From: Vibrio chagasii
GTDB lineage: Bacteria > Pseudomonadota > Gammaproteobacteria > Enterobacterales > Vibrionaceae
NCBI GenBank assembly: GCA_041879415.1
Contig: CP090851.1
Span: forward strand, 992,001-1,056,000
Direction of reading: 5' to 3'
Length of the DNA stretch: 64,000 nucleotides
In this document: positions 14,877 to 23,526 of the stretch, in pieces
Position numbering within the stretch: position 1 is the stretch's first letter
Layout: each line of letters starts with the position of its first letter
Program-made: the position numbers and the translations under genes
The notes under the pieces: generated by a model
Told to the model about the DNA's origin: nothing
Databases searched by the model: none
The model's input: only the letters and a program-made list of their open reading frames with translations

Positions 14877-14905
14877 ATAGGCCAGCAATGCTGGCCTATT
14901 CTTTA
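14877..14905. terminator. Bidirectional terminator after the adhesin
   Basis: A perfect 10-bp stem (14877-14886 with 14890-14899) has a 3-nt loop AAT. It is flanked by A-rich sequence on the left and T-rich on the right. It lies between convergent genes and can serve both. Confidence 0.85.
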
Positions 14906-14910
14906 TCTAG

Positions 14911-14940
14911 AAGACTAGAAGACTAGAAGACTAGAAGACT
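14911..14940. repeat. 8-bp microsatellite (AAGACTAG)
   Basis: There are three full and one partial copies of AAGACTAG, preceded by CTAG at 14907. The array runs into the stop codon (TAG on the minus strand, 14939-14941) of the PheC-like gene. Copy-number change would alter only the 3' flank. Confidence 0.85.
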
Positions 14941-15703
14941 ATTTAAGAGAGTTGTGAATCAGGAACTCTTCTTCAACGCCTTTCAGTTTCATCTCATCCA
15001 TAATGAAGTTCACAGTGTTCAGCAAACGTTGCTCACCTTTAGGAATCAGATAACCGAACTGGCTGTTGGTAAACGGTGTTTCACAGCGAGCCGCTTCAAG
15101 GCGCTCGTCGGTCACCTGGTAGAATAGGCCTTCCGGGGTTTCGGTTACCATCACATCAACTTTGCCTTCCGCAACGGCTTGCGGCACATCTAAGTTGTTC
15201 TCGTAGCGTGTGAAGCTTGCGTTCTGCAAGTTGGCATCTGCAAACATCTCGTTAGTGCCACCGATGTTTACACCAACACGTACCGAAGAGAGGTTTACTT
15301 TCTCAATGCTGTTGTATTGTTCTGCCTTACCTTTAGCGACCAAGAAACACTTACCAAAGGTCATGTAGCCTTGAGTTTGCTCTGCGCTTAGTTGGCGCTG
15401 CATTTTGCGCGTGATACCACCCATCGCAATATCATATTTATCGTTATCAAGATCCGTAATGAGATCTTTCCATGTAGTACGAACGATCTGTAACTCTACG
15501 CCCAATTGCTCTGCAATGTGCTGTGCGACGTCGATGTCATAGCCTGAGTAGCTTTTACCATCGAAGTAAGAAAATGGCTTGTAGTCGCCCGTAGTACCGA
15601 CACGTAGTGTGCCTGATTTTTGAATGTCTTCGAGTTGGTCAGCTTGTGCTGCTCCCGATAGTGCAAGTGCCATAGAAGCAAGCAATAGTGATGTTTTTGT
15701 CAT
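14939..15703 (-). CDS. PheC-like periplasmic substrate-binding-fold protein (cyclohexadienyl dehydratase or amino-acid binding)
   Basis: A 254-aa protein with a Sec signal peptide (about residues 1-21, ending AQA) and a class-3 periplasmic binding fold. The start LRVGTTGDYKPFSY and the later IGGTNEMFA segment closely resemble Pseudomonas PheC, the periplasmic cyclohexadienyl dehydratase that converts prephenate or arogenate to phenylpyruvate or phenylalanine. The VTETPEG segment keeps the glutamate lined up with the catalytic Glu of PheC (TDAIEA). No ABC permease or ATPase gene is adjacent, which fits a stand-alone enzyme better than a transporter subunit. The alternative is an orphan amino-acid binding protein. 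The ribosome site before ATG 15703 is weak. Confidence 0.7.
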   Translation of the reverse strand: MTKTSLLLASMALALSGAAQADQLEDIQKSGTLRVGTTGDYKPFSYFDGKSYSGYDIDVAQHIAEQLGVELQIVRTTWKDLITDLDNDKYDIAMGGITRKMQRQLSAEQTQGYMTFGKCFLVAKGKAEQYNSIEKVNLSSVRVGVNIGGTNEMFADANLQNASFTRYENNLDVPQAVAEGKVDVMVTETPEGLFYQVTDERLEAARCETPFTNSQFGYLIPKGEQRLLNTVNFIMDEMKLKGVEEEFLIHNSLK

Positions 15704-15871
15704 TGTAATTATCTGTTGTGTTTGTAGTAGTAATCAAAGTAACAGAAACAATCTGAGAAAGAGATCAAACCATTAAAAATGGTAGAAATAGGATTAAATT
15801 TAAGTGAGTTTTTTGTGATGAGTCATCCGTAAATGTGTTGTTTTGCCAGTTTAGAAACTGATTTAAAATTT

Positions 15872-15900
15872 AAATAAAAAGCCCCACAACAGAAGGGCTT
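15872..15900 (-). terminator. Terminator of eda
   Basis: Read leftward, AAGCCC (15900-15895) and GGGCTT (15884-15879) form a stem with a 10-nt loop. A T-rich tail (TTTTTATTT) follows. It lies 20 nt beyond the eda stop. Confidence 0.75.
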
Positions 15901-15920
15901 AACATAAAGGTCAAAACTGA

Positions 15921-16547
15921 CTAATCGTTAACGTGATCCACAGCATCTCGCACTAGTTTACCAAGCTCGTCCCACTTACCTTCGTCGATAAGGTTAGTTG
16001 GTACCATCCAAGTACCGCCACATGCTAATACAGAAGGAATAGAAAGGTACGCGTCTACATTTTTCAAGCTAACACCGCCAGTAGGCATGAACTTAACCGG
16101 ATACACGGCCGTTAAGGCTTTGAGCATTGCTGTGCCACCTGAAGGCTCAGCCGGGAAAAATTTCAGCGTGCGGAGACCCATTTCCATTGCTTGCTCAACA
16201 AGGCTTGGATTGTTCACTCCCGGCACGATTGCAACCCCCTTGTCGATACAGTGTTGCACGGTACGAGGGTTGAAACCTGGGCTAACGATGAAATCAACAC
16301 CCGCATTAATAGATGCGTCTACTTGCTCTGTAGTCAGTACAGTACCCGCGCCGATCAACATGTTCGGATACGTTTTACGCATGATAGAAATCGCTTCGAT
16401 AGCACATTCTGTTCGTAGCGTGATCTCCGCACATGGCATACCGTTTTCAACTAGTGCCTTGCCTAAGGGGATGGCATCTTCAGCACGGTTGATAGCGATT
16501 ACAGGGATTACTTTCAGGTTTGCTAACTGTTCATTCAAGGTTGTCAT
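15921..16547 (-). CDS. eda: KDPG/KHG aldolase (Entner-Doudoroff aldolase)
   Basis: A 208-aa class I aldolase of the KDPG/KHG family, the normal length for Eda. It cleaves 2-keto-3-deoxy-6-phosphogluconate to pyruvate and glyceraldehyde-3-phosphate in the cytosol. The Schiff-base lysine is Lys129 in LKFFPAEPSGG. Glu41 and Arg45 in the EITLRT segment and GAGTV (67-71) match the active-site signature. The start ATG 16547 has GGGAA about 9 nt upstream. Its own terminator follows. No edd, kdgK or uronate genes are adjacent, so whether it serves gluconate, uronate or alginate catabolism cannot be told here. Confidence 0.93.
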   Translation of the reverse strand: MTTLNEQLANLKVIPVIAINRAEDAIPLGKALVENGMPCAEITLRTECAIEAISIMRKTYPNMLIGAGTVLTTEQVDASINAGVDFIVSPGFNPRTVQHCIDKGVAIVPGVNNPSLVEQAMEMGLRTLKFFPAEPSGGTAMLKALTAVYPVKFMPTGGVSLKNVDAYLSIPSVLACGGTWMVPTNLIDEGKWDELGKLVRDAVDHVND

Positions 16548-16857
16548 AAATTAGTTCCCACTATAACGGTGGGTTTGCTTCAGACTAAGCAAACCCCTGA
16601 TTATTAAACAAAGTACTTAATTATAAGAGTAGGTTAGGCACGGCATCTAGGAGAGTGCGCTGTCTTGCATGGTAAGTCACGTTTTATAATTTGAGCGAAG
16701 TTCTGATATTTGGTGTTAGTAGATAAAACGTGAAAGTGTTAAATAGGAAGGCAATACGAGCATTCAAAAGTTAGTAAACGAATGCTCGTTGGTTTCAGGT
16801 TAAGTCGTATACGCTAACGCGGTGAGCGTTGTTATATCCTCTCAACAATGACAGGAA
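16548..16857. other. Intergenic, 310 bp, no gene seen
   Basis: This lies between eda and the MORN-repeat gene, both on the minus strand. I find no convincing ORF or RNA gene. An imperfect ACGCT...AGCGT inverted repeat near 16810-16830 could be a weak terminator of the MORN gene. The promoter of eda must lie in the left half. Confidence 0.5.
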
Positions 16858-17469
16858 TTAGCTTTGTGTGGGCATCCAAACTTGTTTAGATGTGACCAGG
16901 TGATCTTTAAAGGTCACTTCTTCTACTTTATCCCCGTTGAGGTTCCAGCGGGTCAATTTGCCGTTAGCGATTTCGCCATCATCGAATTTTGCTTCTGTCG
17001 CTTTATTGCCATTCGTGTAGTAGTCGGTCACCAAGCCATCTTTTAGCCCTTCATTGTACTCTGCAGTGAGGCTCTTTTCGCCATTTGGATACCATCGAGT
17101 TGCGACGCCCGAAAGTTCGTTGTCTTTGTAGTTTAGCTCTGCTTTTCTCTGCCCATTCGGATACCAAGTTTCTGCTTTACCTTGCAATTGACCTTTGACG
17201 TAATTCACTTTGGAAGCGATCTGTCCATTTGGATACCAATTGGTTTCTAACCCAAGCTCCAGACCATCGGCAAACTGGGCTTGAGTAGCGATCTGACCGT
17301 TATCGAACTTTTCTTCAAATTGACCGGTAAAGGGCTTTGAGTGGTTTACTTGATAAGCCACGCCTTTACGCATCTGTAAATAGTCTACAGCATCTTCACG
17401 TGGAGTCGCTGCGTAACTCATTGAGGACATCGTACTAAGAGCAATCAATATTGGGATGTATTTCTTCAT
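16858..17469 (-). CDS. Exported MORN-variant repeat protein (YwqK-like)
   Basis: 203 aa with a signal peptide (MKKYIPIL... cut near SYAA). Then come about six repeats of ~23 aa built on the WYPNGQ / NGxxxxE pattern of MORN_2 variant repeats, as in proteins named YwqK-family antitoxin. The repeats predict a flat beta-meander that binds a partner; the true function is unknown and the antitoxin label of the family is not supported here by an adjacent toxin. The ATG at 17469 follows AAAGGTGTC. It is probably transcribed alone; 249 bp separate it from msrA. Confidence 0.75.
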   Translation of the reverse strand: MKKYIPILIALSTMSSMSYAATPREDAVDYLQMRKGVAYQVNHSKPFTGQFEEKFDNGQIATQAQFADGLELGLETNWYPNGQIASKVNYVKGQLQGKAETWYPNGQRKAELNYKDNELSGVATRWYPNGEKSLTAEYNEGLKDGLVTDYYTNGNKATEAKFDDGEIANGKLTRWNLNGDKVEEVTFKDHLVTSKQVWMPTQS

Positions 17470-17718
17470 AATGACACCTTTTTATTGGACGGGAGGAAAG
17501 TGTAACCAATGTGTTAACAGCATTTCACTTCTCGTAACTACTGTCAGTATCTATTACTGGGTTTCAAGTTTTCATTATTGAAGGCAACGGGAACGGAACT
17601 TTTTGAAGTGAATTTTGACGTAGGGGCTCGTCTGAAACTGATCCAGTTCACCTACGGAGTTGCGAAGAGGTTCTGGACAGATGGTAGATGCAGACAGGAC
17701 GCAAGGTTGAGCTTTGCA

Positions 17719-18213
17719 CTATGATTTGTATTTATGCAGAAGAGCCCATGGGATATGGCATAAGTGATGATCTTCAGGGAAGTGACTCAAATGATGCTGG
17801 TGGATATCGTCGCTGGCAACATAATGGGTCAATGGCAGCACTTCAACAGCTATGCGCTCGGCGTCTTCACGTGATGCGATATAGCGTTCCGCTTCAGTTA
17901 AGTGTTTGGCTTCGGTGCTGTACACGCCAGTTCGATACTTTTCGCCTACATCAACACCTTGCTTGTTGATGCTGTAAGGGTCAATGATCTCAAAAAGGTG
18001 GCCCACTAGCGCCGTTACTGAGGTGAGGCCTGGGTCAAATTCAATTTGTACACACTCTGCGTAGCCATCGTATTCACTTGGTTTGCTTTGGTTATCCTTT
18101 ATTTGAGAACGTCCATTAGCACGACCTGCTTCTGTGCTTATCACGCCGGGCACATACTTAATGAACTCTTGTACGCCCCACAAGCAACCACCCGCTAAAT
18201 AAATTTGTTCCAT
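17719..18213 (-). CDS. msrA: Peptide-methionine (S)-S-oxide reductase
   Basis: A cytosolic repair enzyme that reduces methionine S-sulfoxide. I chose ATG 18213 (164 aa) over the in-frame TTG 18267, because AAAGAAG precedes it and the MsrA fold starts at once (EQIYLAGGCLWG). The catalytic Cys sits in GGCLWG, where the usual motif is GCFWG, so the conserved Phe is Leu. DPYSINKQGVDVGEKYRTGVY and the tail DDIHQHHL...CHIP match MsrA, with CHIP as the likely resolving-Cys region. It is a short MsrA type without a fused MsrB domain. Confidence 0.88.
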   Translation of the reverse strand: MEQIYLAGGCLWGVQEFIKYVPGVISTEAGRANGRSQIKDNQSKPSEYDGYAECVQIEFDPGLTSVTALVGHLFEIIDPYSINKQGVDVGEKYRTGVYSTEAKHLTEAERYIASREDAERIAVEVLPLTHYVASDDIHQHHLSHFPEDHHLCHIPWALLHKYKS

Positions 18214-18466
18214 ACTTCTTTTTGAGCTCTCTGAGTTTTTGTTCGATGGTTTTGATTTATCGCACAAACCGTAGCAGTAGGTTGGAGCCTATATCAATAC
18301 GCAATAGACGCGCATGTACTAAAATAAGCTCATAAAAACAAACGCCTAAGCATTGCAAATCGTCGTAGATGAACAAATGTAAGTTGAATGCGATATCAAG
18401 ATTATATAGCTCATCGCAACTTGTCACCAACCCGAACCTCAACATCAAGTGAGAGTTAACCTAATC

Positions 18467-19564
18467 ATGTTTGAACAAGTCAAAGACTTCATTAATCCGA
18501 GTAAGAATCCTGACCTAACTCAGGCACACGAATATCAACGTAAACATTTGCCAACTTTGTGGCTGCTCGGCAAAACGGGTGCAGGTAAATCATCGTTTAT
18601 TCAAGCGGTCACAGGTGATTCCTCGGTGGAAGTCGGAAACGGATTTGCACCATGTACCATGACAGCAATGTCGTATGCTTTCCCTCAAGACAAACCTGTG
18701 ATGCGCTTTCTTGATACTCGTGGCTTGGGCGAAGCAGATTATGAACCCGACGAAGATCTAAAAGAAATTGGTCAAGCGGGTAATGCGTTAGTGGTGGTGA
18801 TGAAAGCGGATGAGCCAGAGCAATCGGCGGTACTGTCTGCACTGAAACAGATTAAGAAGCAAAAGAAAATTAAGCACTTGCTCCTCGTTCATACGGCGGT
18901 GTTGTCTTCTCAAGAACCAGACCGCGCAAGGCAAGTTCAATTTAACACTCAACAAGTAGAGAAGGTTTGGGGCAAAGGCTTTGAAACAGTCGCGGTTGAT
19001 TTTGAGAGCGACAAGGATGATGTCTATAACCTCGAATTATTGCTAGAACGGTTGACCAGCATACTCCCTGTTATAGGGATGATGGTGCAAGACAAAGAAC
19101 ACGCTACGCAAGAAGAAGCTAACTTTGACAAGGTCGAAAATGAAGTGCTTTGGTATGCGGGAAGTGCAGCGGCTAGCGACTTAGTTCCAGGTGTGGGCTT
19201 GGTGTCTGTGCCTGCGATTCAAGCGAAAATGCTTCACAGTTTGGCCAATCAATATGGGGTTGAGTGGAATAAGAGAGTTTTTAGTGAACTTATTGGTACT
19301 TTAGGCAGTAGCTTTGCGGTGCAATATGGAGTGAAGCTTGGTACACGGCAACTGGTTAAGTTGATACCTGTTTATGGACAAACGGTTGGTGCCATCGCCG
19401 CTGCGGCTATGAGTTTTGGTACCAGCTATGGTCTTGGCCGAGCGGCATGTTACTACTTTTATCATAAGAACAGAGGCGAAGAAGTTTCTGAACAAGAGAT
19501 GCAAAAAATCTATAAAGAATCCCTGAAAAAAGGTAAGGCAGCGTCGGGCTATGAAGAAAATTAA
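18467..19564 (+). CDS. GTPase with C-terminal DUF697-like region
   Basis: A 365-aa protein from ATG 18467; an in-frame GTG at 18449 is possible but less likely. P-loop GKTGAGKSS is at residues 35-43 and the G3 motif DTRGLGE starts at Asp83. The G4 position reads LLLVHTAV rather than NKxD, so base specificity is uncertain. Residues ~225-330 are small-residue-rich and hydrophobic (ASDLVPGVGLVSVPAIQAKM), typical of the membrane-associating DUF697 region found after Era-like GTPases such as YfjP/YkfA and YcjF. It overlaps the next GTPase gene by 14 bp, so the two are co-translated. The role is unknown; membrane stress or remodelling is a guess. Confidence 0.75.
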   Translation: MFEQVKDFINPSKNPDLTQAHEYQRKHLPTLWLLGKTGAGKSSFIQAVTGDSSVEVGNGFAPCTMTAMSYAFPQDKPVMRFLDTRGLGEADYEPDEDLKEIGQAGNALVVVMKADEPEQSAVLSALKQIKKQKKIKHLLLVHTAVLSSQEPDRARQVQFNTQQVEKVWGKGFETVAVDFESDKDDVYNLELLLERLTSILPVIGMMVQDKEHATQEEANFDKVENEVLWYAGSAAASDLVPGVGLVSVPAIQAKMLHSLANQYGVEWNKRVFSELIGTLGSSFAVQYGVKLGTRQLVKLIPVYGQTVGAIAAAAMSFGTSYGLGRAACYYFYHKNRGEEVSEQEMQKIYKESLKKGKAASGYEEN

Positions 19565-21203
19565 GAACTTATTTCGATTGCTCGCCGTGTTGTCGAGCGG
19601 GCGTTGGGGCATCGCTCTGATTTCGGCAATCTTCCCGAGCATCATCATGATGGGCTTTGGCCTGTTCTTGGCAATCAAGTATGGTTATCTACTGGAAATG
19701 TCGATAGCGATTGCTGTGAGTACCTTGCTGTTCACGATTCCGTTATACATCTCTAGCCGTTCTTCACGGAGTTCAACTAACAGTGATGCGGCAAAAAATA
19801 CAACAGATGAAGCCAAAACTGAGTTTTCAAGTCACAACATCGACGATGCGTTGGTCAAGGCGTCAAATGAATGGTCTCAAGCTGAACTGTCGATCTGGAA
19901 CGACTCGAAACATTACGTTCGTCAACAATTGGTCGATGATATTGAGTGGGGTAATCTAGACCAAACTGGTTTGCAGGTACTGGAGTCCGTCGCCAAAAAG
20001 TTTGGTAAGAAGTCGCTCGATTTTTCAATTCCAGAAGGGCTCAAGCTGTTTGAAGAGGTAAGCCGTCGATACAAAGTGGTGGTAAAAGAACACATACCGG
20101 GTATTGAGTACCTTAAGGTTTCTTACATCAAGGCAGGCTATGAAGCCTATGACAAATATGGTGAGTTGGGGCAAAAGATCTTCAAAGCGGCGATTTGGGG
20201 TAATCACCTTAAAAACCTGTATTTGAATCCATTGAAGGTTATTTCTGACTTAGGTCGTGAGCAAGCGACAGCCTCTATGACAAAGGGCGTTGTGGATGAC
20301 ATGCAATATGCAGCGAAACAAGCCTTGCTCGATGAAGTGGCGGCCGTTGCGATCGATTTATACAGTGGGCGTTTCAGCATTGAAGATGAAGTGTTAAAAG
20401 CGTCTGATGTTTCAGAAGTTGACGAGAAACGTTTCGCTCCTGAATTAGAACCAGTGAGGATTGTACTGGTAGGGCAAACTAGCTCTGGTAAATCGTCGAT
20501 TATCAATGCTCTCAAAGAGGAAATGGTGGCCGAGGTGGATGTTCTACCATCAACGGATACCTCTACGGTTTACAACGCATTTGTTGATGACAACGATGTG
20601 AGAGTGGTTGATCTTCAAGGGTTGGATGGAAACGCTAAAACCGAAGCTGTGATGCTTAAAGAGATGACTCAAGCTGATGTGGTGTTATGGGTACTTAAAG
20701 CGAATCAGTCTGCTCGTGAACTGGATAAACAGCTTAAAGATAAGTTTGATGCATTTTATGAGGATCCTAAGAATATCTCGCGCAAGCAGCCTATCGTGAT
20801 CACCATCGTCAACCAAGTGGATCGGTTAAAGCCTGTGGAAGAGTGGCAGCCACCTTACGATTTGGATAATCCAACTTCGGCAAAAGCTAAGATCATTGTT
20901 CAGGCGCTTGAATACAATCAAACACTTCTGAAGCCTGATATCGCTTTACCACTAGCGATTTCACCAGAAAAGATACAGTTTGGTTTAGAGGCTTTGAAAC
21001 AGACACTGATCGAACACATCGCAGACGCCAATAACGTGCAGAGAAATCGTCAGCGCCTCGAAGCAATCAATAGAGGAACCTCGGTAAAAGGCCAGCTTAA
21101 TAAAGCCATGAAAGCGGGTAAGAAGGTTGCTCCGAGCGCATTGAAAGCCGCAACGCCTAAACTGGCTGAGATGACGATAAAACAAGTCACTAAGAAAAAA
21201 TAG
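19551..21203 (+). CDS. Membrane-anchored dynamin-like/Era-like GTPase
   Basis: A 550-aa protein with two N-terminal membrane helices (about 19-41 and 46-68). A helical region (~90-290) follows, then a GTPase domain. Motifs are P-loop GQTSSGKSS (308-316), G3 DLQGLDG (Asp354) and G4 NQVD (421-424). Unlike its partner it has a canonical G4. The C-terminus is basic (KQVTKKK). It starts inside the end of the upstream GTPase gene (14-bp overlap) and is closed by a strong terminator, so the pair forms a two-gene operon. I do not recognise a characterised orthologue. Confidence 0.72.
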   Translation: MKKIKNLFRLLAVLSSGRWGIALISAIFPSIIMMGFGLFLAIKYGYLLEMSIAIAVSTLLFTIPLYISSRSSRSSTNSDAAKNTTDEAKTEFSSHNIDDALVKASNEWSQAELSIWNDSKHYVRQQLVDDIEWGNLDQTGLQVLESVAKKFGKKSLDFSIPEGLKLFEEVSRRYKVVVKEHIPGIEYLKVSYIKAGYEAYDKYGELGQKIFKAAIWGNHLKNLYLNPLKVISDLGREQATASMTKGVVDDMQYAAKQALLDEVAAVAIDLYSGRFSIEDEVLKASDVSEVDEKRFAPELEPVRIVLVGQTSSGKSSIINALKEEMVAEVDVLPSTDTSTVYNAFVDDNDVRVVDLQGLDGNAKTEAVMLKEMTQADVVLWVLKANQSARELDKQLKDKFDAFYEDPKNISRKQPIVITIVNQVDRLKPVEEWQPPYDLDNPTSAKAKIIVQALEYNQTLLKPDIALPLAISPEKIQFGLEALKQTLIEHIADANNVQRNRQRLEAINRGTSVKGQLNKAMKAGKKVAPSALKAATPKLAEMTIKQVTKKK

Positions 21204-21210
21204 CCAACAA

Positions 21211-21262
21211 TACCAAAGCGATATTGGTTAAGCCGTAATATCGCTTTGGTAAACAAATTTTT
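21211..21262 (+). terminator. Strong terminator of the GTPase operon
   Basis: A perfect 15-bp stem (21211-21225 with 21237-21251) has an 11-nt loop. A run of seven T follows shortly after. It is the strongest hairpin in the left half of the window. Confidence 0.9.
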
Positions 21263-21488
21263 TTATATTTCTAAACCTTTAATGCTTGAACTTATTATTA
21301 TCTTTAAATTAACGAACTAGTGTAATAGTGCATTAAGTCACTCTTATAATAGGGTGATATAAGACAATAAAGAGCTACGCTGTGATTCTAAATATTGATC
21401 ACATTTATGCCTTAATCGTCTTTATTTATAAAATAATTGCACTATATTTAAATTTCGGACCACTTTGATTTCAACATAGGGATATATT

Positions 21489-21587
21489 GTGAACATGTAT
21501 CTGAAATGGCAATCAACAACATGGCTAACCCTGTTAGCTTGGTATACTTTAGATCATCAGCTCTCGTTCCACCTTTCTTCAGAGTAG
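21489..21587 (+). CDS. tnaC: TnaC-like leader peptide
   Basis: A 32-aa ORF starting at GTG 21489 with AGGG about 7 nt upstream; ATG 21495 is possible but badly spaced. It ends 340 bp before tnaA. Position, size and MN start fit the tryptophan-sensing tnaC leader. Trp18 and Asp22 keep the W-x3-D spacing of E. coli TnaC Trp12/Asp16. The C-terminus (FHLSSE then TAG) lacks the proline that marks the E. coli stall site, so the stall chemistry may differ. Three Trp codons occur in total. Confidence 0.7.
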   Translation: MNMYLKWQSTTWLTLLAWYTLDHQLSFHLSSE

Positions 21588-21927
21588 TACCCTCTTGGCG
21601 TCACACGCCCAGCAGAGCCTTCTGGCTTTGCCAATCCTGTTAATTCTGTCTTTAAGATATTCGACAAGCAATGGAACAACCAGTTCGTGAACTGTATTTC
21701 TTGCTGATCGTTATTTATATCTTGGTCGTTATTAATAGGATCACAATCAATATCTCATTGATTCAATAATTTATTTCTCGCTATTAATTTTTATCGTAAT
21801 TGTCACGAGTGTGATGGTGCGACAAATAAAAATAGTGGTGAGTTGTGACATCTAAAAATAATGAACTTAGGCTCTTCCTTTAATATTTCTTCATTATGGA
21901 ATACTGAGTTTGTTGAAAGGTACTATT
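21588..21927 (+). promoter_or_regulatory. tnaC-tnaA spacer (candidate Rho-dependent attenuation region)
   Basis: A 340-bp transcribed spacer without another ORF. Just after the tnaC stop the sequence is C-rich (ACCCTCTTGGCGTCACACGC), as expected of a rut-like Rho loading stretch. By analogy with E. coli, ribosome stalling at tnaC would mask it when tryptophan is high. This is inferred from layout, not from a defined motif. Confidence 0.5.
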
Positions 21928-23400
21928 ATGGAAAACTTCAAACATCTACCTGAACCGTTTCGTATTCGCGTTGTAGAACCAGTAAAAAGAACGACTTACG
22001 CTTATCGTGAGCAAGCGATCGTCGAAGCGGGTATGAACCCATTTCTACTCGATAGCGATGATGTGTTTATTGACCTGTTGACTGACAGCGGCACGGGTTC
22101 AATTACTCAACGTATGCAAGCGGCGATGTTAATGGGCGATGAAGCGTACAGTGGCAGTCGTAGTTACTACGCACTGTCGAATGCGGTGAAAGATATCTTC
22201 GGCTATGAGCTAACCATTCCGACTCACCAAGGACGCGGTGCAGAGCAGATCTACATTCCGGTTCTGATCAAAAAGCGTGAGATGGAAAAGGGGTTAGACC
22301 GCAGCAAAATGGTCGCTTTGTCGAATTACTTCTTCGATACCACGCAAGGCCACACTCAAGTGAATTGCTGCGTTGCCAAGAACGTTTACACCAAAGAAGC
22401 GTTTGATACCTCCGTGAATGCTGACTTCAAAGGCAACTTCGATATCGTCAAATTGGAAGAGGCGATCATAGAAGCGGGTGCTGCCAATGTCCCTTACATT
22501 GTGAGTACTATTACCTGTAACTCGGCTGGTGGACAGCCTGTTTCTATCGCTAACCTCAAAGCCGTATACGAGATTGCTCAGAAGTATGATATTCCCGTCA
22601 TCATGGATTCGGCTCGCTACGCTGAAAATGCTTACTTTATTCAGCAGCGAGAGCCGGGTTATCAAGATTGGACTATCGAACAAATTACTCGCGAATCTTA
22701 CAAATACGCAGACGGTTTAGCCATGTCCGCTAAGAAAGATGCGATGGTGCAAATGGGCGGTTTGTTGTGCTTTAAAGACGACTCCTTCATCGATGTGTAC
22801 ACAGAGTGCCGAACTTTGTGTGTGGTGCAAGAGGGCTTCCCGACTTATGGTGGCTTAGAGGGTGGTGCCATGGAGCGCCTTGCGGTTGGGCTATACGACG
22901 GAATGCGCCAAGATTGGTTGGAGTACCGCATCGGTCAGGTGCAATACCTGGTGGATGGCCTAGAAGCGATTGGTGTTGTGTGCCAACAAGCGGGCGGTCA
23001 TGCTGCGTTTGTTGATGCAGGTAAATTGCTTCCACACATTCCGGCAGGTCAGTTCCCAGCCCATGCTTTAGCGTGTGAGTTGTACAAAGTAGCGGGAATC
23101 CGAGCCGTTGAGATTGGTTCTTTGCTGCAAGGGCGCGACCCAGCAACAGGCGATCAGCATCCATGTCCTGCTGAGCTATTGCGCCTAACCATTCCACGCG
23201 CGACTTACACTCAAACGCATATGGACTTCATTATTGAAGCGTTCGAAAAAGTAAAAGAGAACGCGAGCAAAGTGAAAGGGCTCGATTTTGTTTACGAACC
23301 ACCTGTACTAAGACACTTCACTGCACGTTTGAAAGAGGTGGAAACCCATGAGAAACCAGCTGAAAAAAAGAGTCAGCCAACGCTCGAAGAAGCATTTTAA
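21928..23400 (+). CDS. tnaA: Tryptophanase
   Basis: A 490-aa PLP enzyme that splits L-tryptophan into indole, pyruvate and ammonia. The start is ATG 21928 with GAAAGG upstream; in-frame TTG codons at 21910/21913 are less likely. The PLP lysine is Lys270 in [13 protein letters not shown], the same number as in E. coli, so the core aligns without gaps. The C-terminus carries an extra charged tail ([15 protein letters not shown]) of about 15-20 residues beyond the 471-aa E. coli enzyme. It is preceded by a TnaC-like leader and followed by a terminator. No tnaB permease is in the window, so tryptophan uptake must be encoded elsewhere. Confidence 0.97.
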   Translation: MENFKHLPEPFRIRVVEPVKRTTYAYREQAIVEAGMNPFLLDSDDVFIDLLTDSGTGSITQRMQAAMLMGDEAYSGSRSYYALSNAVKDIFGYELTIPTHQGRGAEQIYIPVLIKKREMEKGLDRSKMVALSNYFFDTTQGHTQVNCCVAKNVYTKEAFDTSVNADFKGNFDIVKLEEAIIEAGAANVPYIVSTITCNSAGGQPVSIANLKAVYEIAQKYDIPVIMDSARYAENAYFIQQREPGYQDWTIEQITRESYKYADGLAMSAKKDAMVQMGGLLCFKDDSFIDVYTECRTLCVVQEGFPTYGGLEGGAMERLAVGLYDGMRQDWLEYRIGQVQYLVDGLEAIGVVCQQAGGHAAFVDAGKLLPHIPAGQFPAHALACELYKVAGIRAVEIGSLLQGRDPATGDQHPCPAELLRLTIPRATYTQTHMDFIIEAFEKVKENASKVKGLDFVYEPPVLRHFTARLKEVETHEKPAEKKSQPTLEEAF

Positions 23401-23438
23401 AATAATAAAATAAGCGAATAGTCATCAGAACCATAATT

Positions 23439-23466
23439 AAAGGCTCCTTTGGAGCCTTTTCTTTTT
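23439..23466 (+). terminator. Terminator of tnaA
   Basis: A 9-bp stem AAAGGCTCC/GGAGCCTTT (23439-23447 with 23451-23459) with loop TTT, followed by TTCTTTTT. It may also serve the convergent LysR gene. Confidence 0.85.
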
Positions 23467-23526
23467 CGCGTGAAGTTCTGGAGTTGAGATAACTGTTATG
23501 GGGCGTCTGAGGTGATTTGATTCGGC

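Noticed and set aside
16087..16554. 155-aa plus-strand ORF opposite eda
   Set aside because: It is fully antisense to the conserved KDPG aldolase frame and has no independent support.
18268..18448. Small ORF between msrA and the GTPase gene
   Set aside because: A minus-strand frame (18257-18448) exists, but it lacks a ribosome site and its composition is not protein-like.
21380..21420. CRP site before tnaC
   Set aside because: GATCACATTT is a good right half, but the left half does not match TGTGA at the right spacing. I leave it out of the features.
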